Part shown: in pieces, positions 35,701 through 40,103 of the stretch
How positions within the stretch are numbered: position 1 is the first letter of the stretch
How the letters are laid out: each line of letters begins with the position of its first letter
Assembly: GCA_015060765.1 (NCBI GenBank)
Contig: SUXW01000026.1
Coordinates: 1 to 40,103, forward strand
Direction of reading: 5' to 3'
DNA length: 40,103 bases
From: Bacteroides sp.
GTDB taxonomy: Bacteria > Bacteroidota > Bacteroidia > Bacteroidales > Bacteroidaceae
The notes under the pieces: model-generated
Told to the model about the DNA's origin: nothing
Database searches by the model: none
Seen by the model: the letters and a program-made list of their open reading frames with translations, nothing else
Position numbers and translations under genes: made by a program

Positions 35701-37290
35701 CTATAACTTCATTACATTTTCTTCGAACAAGTCTTTGTCTCCTAAAGCGCGATTGCGTATCTTGCTACGATAATTATAAATAGTTGCCAAAGAATAACTC
35801 AAGAAATGAGCGATTTGGGCACTATCGGTTACTCCCAAGCGAATCAGTGCAAAAATGCGGAGTTCGGTAGTCAACAATTCGCCCGATTTGGGATAAATTC
35901 GTCCATCTTCCTGTAACAATTCATTAAACGATTCTATGAAATTGGGGAATAAATCGAGGAACGATTTATCAAATTCATGATAGAAAGTCTTTCGCTCATC
36001 CCGGATAAACTGTTCGGATTTTATTGCATTGAACAAATCATCAATACGCGAAGCCATAGCCAATTTGGCGAGTGAACGACGATATTGCTCCAATTTATCG
36101 AGATAAGAAACACAACGTTCCAAATAACGTGCAATATACACTTCCTTTATCTTTCCCGTTTGCTCCAGTTCTTCGTTGGTAAGTTTCAGTTGGTTGTTGG
36201 CTTGTTTCAAGTTTCTTCGCATGATGGACAATTTCTTCATCCATCTATACAGATAAAATACGGCAACAATCAGGAAGATGGACAAAAGGCTTACACAAGC
36301 AAGCATAATCATAACCGTTGTTTTGCCTCGTTGTTCCTTCACTTTATATGCCTTGTCAATAATGGGAAAGAACTCCGCCACTTCAATAAACCTCAAACGG
36401 GCATTACATGCCACGGCATCCTCCATCGAACAATTCAAATATTGATAAGCACGATCCACATCCCCCTTATCATACAACAAATAGGCTAATTTCTGAAGGG
36501 AAGCATATTCCTTGGTAGCTGCTTTCAAATCAAGAAGGGCCGTTTTAGCCAACTTCTCCATCTGATTCTCAAAATCTCCTTTTTCACCGTAAGTTTCAGA
36601 TAAAGTATAATTGATATAGGCCTGTTGGCGGGCATCCGGATTTTTCATCAACATTTCATTAAGCATCCGTTCCGCTTTATCTGCATCCCCATCCAACAAC
36701 GTCTTTTCTGCTTCCACAATATCCCGATCCAAGCCTGAAGGCATAGTAAGCATAATGGAATCACGATACAAATGCGTTTTCAACAAATATTCATTTTTGA
36801 CTTCTGGATAAGTAACGTAATCGGCCATCCATCCATAATAAGCCCTCATTGTACGATAATAATAGCCCAATAATTCCTGATCTAATTTGTTTGGATCAAT
36901 CCTCTTCAGCAAATCGGCCGCCTCATTATACATACCCATCACCCCCATCACTTCGGCTCGATTTATTAAAAGTTCTTCCACCCTTTGGCCATCTTTCAAT
37001 TCCGGGAAATAACGCTGTTTGCAATCTACGTAATACAAAGCAGAATCGGCTTGATAATGTAGATAGGAAGTAAAAAGTTGGTCACACAAATCATACTGTT
37101 CACCGACAGAATTAGAACGGGATAGACGGTTCTTTAAATCAGCTATTTCTTTTTCTTTAGAAGCCGAATATGATTCTTTATTTTCTACGGCCCAATCGAG
37201 TTCCTTGAGAATAGCATCCAACGAAGATTCATCTGCATAAACACACATGAAAGGGAATATAAACAGTAGTATTAGAAAGGTTTTTTTCAT
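35701..37290 (-). CDS. susR: Membrane-bound transcriptional activator SusR
   Basis: 529 residues, nearly the length of B. thetaiotaomicron SusR. A signal sequence or first span ([19 protein letters not shown]) leads to a periplasmic helical-repeat region of TPR type (about 25-320), then a membrane span at 325-348, a coiled coil ([20 protein letters not shown]) and a C-terminal LuxR-like helix-turn-helix (about 474-515, [19 protein letters not shown]). SusR senses maltose or longer glucans and activates the sus genes. It is divergent from susA. The 242-base gap 37291-37532 is AT-rich and would hold both control regions; TAAATTTG on the minus strand (37317-37310) may be its -7 box. Confidence 0.9.
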   Translation of the reverse strand: MKKTFLILLFIFPFMCVYADESSLDAILKELDWAVENKESYSASKEKEIADLKNRLSRSNSVGEQYDLCDQLFTSYLHYQADSALYYVDCKQRYFPELKDGQRVEELLINRAEVMGVMGMYNEAADLLKRIDPNKLDQELLGYYYRTMRAYYGWMADYVTYPEVKNEYLLKTHLYRDSIMLTMPSGLDRDIVEAEKTLLDGDADKAERMLNEMLMKNPDARQQAYINYTLSETYGEKGDFENQMEKLAKTALLDLKAATKEYASLQKLAYLLYDKGDVDRAYQYLNCSMEDAVACNARLRFIEVAEFFPIIDKAYKVKEQRGKTTVMIMLACVSLLSIFLIVAVFYLYRWMKKLSIMRRNLKQANNQLKLTNEELEQTGKIKEVYIARYLERCVSYLDKLEQYRRSLAKLAMASRIDDLFNAIKSEQFIRDERKTFYHEFDKSFLDLFPNFIESFNELLQEDGRIYPKSGELLTTELRIFALIRLGVTDSAQIAHFLSYSLATIYNYRSKIRNRALGDKDLFEENVMKL

Positions 37291-37480
37291 GATTAGTCAT
37301 TAGTTTCCACAAATTTAAAAAAAGATTCGCTTAAATCCACTATATTATAAGCTATTTTTTTATTTCAGATTTATATTTTAGGTTATTAACATTTTATACA
37401 ACCACTTATATAGCAATTATTTAGCAAACAAATTAGTTTACATTTTTGTTCCAAGCCAAGGAGACAATTCCATTAGCCAC

Positions 37481-37488
37481 TATTTTTG
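37481..37488 (+). promoter_or_regulatory. Putative susA -7 box
   Basis: TATTTTTG, 44 bases before the susA ATG. The -33 position does not match TTTG, as expected for a promoter that needs the activator SusR. Confidence 0.45.
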
Positions 37489-37526
37489 CAACCGTAAGAT
37501 GTATATATTAATGTAAAACCTAATAA

Positions 37527-39380
<1,854 letters not shown>

Positions 39381-39506
39381 TACAATTTATAAATTTGAGA
39401 GTTAACAAAATATATAACTAATTGATTGATATATAATTAAAAGTTAATAAAGTTTCATTTCGTTTATATTTTCATTAGTAGATGTAGAACGAAAGCCTAC
39501 AAAGTC

Positions 39507-39514
39507 TATATTTG
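39507..39514 (+). promoter_or_regulatory. Putative susB -7 box
   Basis: TATATTTG within the 182-base gap between susA and susB, 49 bases before the susB ATG, again without a -33 TTTG. In B. thetaiotaomicron susB to susG have their own SusR-dependent promoter, and this is its likely place. Confidence 0.45.
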
Positions 39515-39532
39515 CATTATCCTAACGGATGA

Positions 39533-39976
<444 letters not shown>

Positions 39977-39979
<3 letters not shown>

Positions 39980-40103
39980 GCGAATTCAACTTGCAAATGC
40001 AATCGAATTCTAATTTGTTAATATTGAATTAAATTTCTCATTTGGTGTGAGATAACCAAGCCTCTTTCTGGGTCTGTTGTTCAACTTGTTCTCAACCCAG
40101 GAA
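39977..40103 (-). mobile_element. IS30-family insertion element, one end
   Basis: The terminus lies between 39977 and about 39984, just after the interrupted susB codon. The end includes ATTCAACTTGCAAATGCAAT (39984-40003), close to the cassette-end motif of the RHS region, and is followed by the transposase gene read from the other side. The rest of the element is outside the window. Confidence 0.8.
40010..40103 (-). CDS. IS30-family transposase, C-terminal end
   Basis: On the minus strand the frame reads WVENKLNNRPRKRLGYLTP, then NEKFN, and stops at 40012-40010. LNNRPRKRLGYxTPxE is the conserved C-terminal end of IS30 DDE transposases, which includes the last catalytic-helix region. The 5' part runs off the window. 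It is transcribed against susB. Confidence 0.9.
   Translation of the reverse strand, partial: SWVENKLNNRPRKRLGYLTPNEKFNSILTN

Overview
The window looks like the chromosome of a gut Bacteroidales species, most likely Bacteroides or Phocaeicola. The reasons are promoter -7 boxes of the form TAnnTTTG, a dcw cluster in Bacteroidetes style (PASTA-tailed FtsI, no murF between murE and mraY, FtsA with a long charged tail), a putative glycine-lipid acyltransferase pair, and the start of a starch utilization (sus) locus. I cannot assign the species from the sequence alone.

Region 1 (1-6500) is a mosaic of polymorphic-toxin genes. It holds the 3' end of a YD-repeat protein, a complete exported RHS protein with a variable C-terminal tip, and a membrane protein that is its probable immunity partner. 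After a strong terminator comes a displaced second cassette: a start-less, deletion-riddled RHS fragment with its own toxin tip, broken by single-base losses in homopolymers, followed by an intact putative immunity gene. A third remnant joins an IS3-type end to a scrap of RHS. Each of the three units ends in the same ~25-31 bp motif, and a very similar sequence forms the end of the IS30-type element at the right edge of the window.

Region 2 (6507-8334, minus strand) is a two-gene acyltransferase operon matching glsA/glsB (glycine lipid synthesis). Region 3 (8571-24592, plus strand) is the division and cell-wall cluster: mraZ, rsmH, ftsL-like, ftsI, murE, mraY, murD, ftsW, murG, murC, ftsQ, ftsA, ftsZ, then a yqeY-type gene. 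The genes are tightly packed or overlapping and are preceded by TGGGG repeats that look like an MraZ operator. Together they build lipid II from UDP-MurNAc precursors and assemble the divisome.

Region 4 (24758-31256) holds an M16 lipoprotein peptidase and recO (minus strand), tRNA-Asp and tRNA-Glu, rpsT and gyrB. Region 5 (31540-40103) is starch and maltodextrin metabolism: a GH77 4-alpha-glucanotransferase, an MFS sugar transporter, the membrane regulator susR (divergent), susA, and a susB cut after about 139 codons by an IS30-family insertion that runs off the window. If susCDEFG lie downstream as in B. thetaiotaomicron, the insertion probably affects them too.
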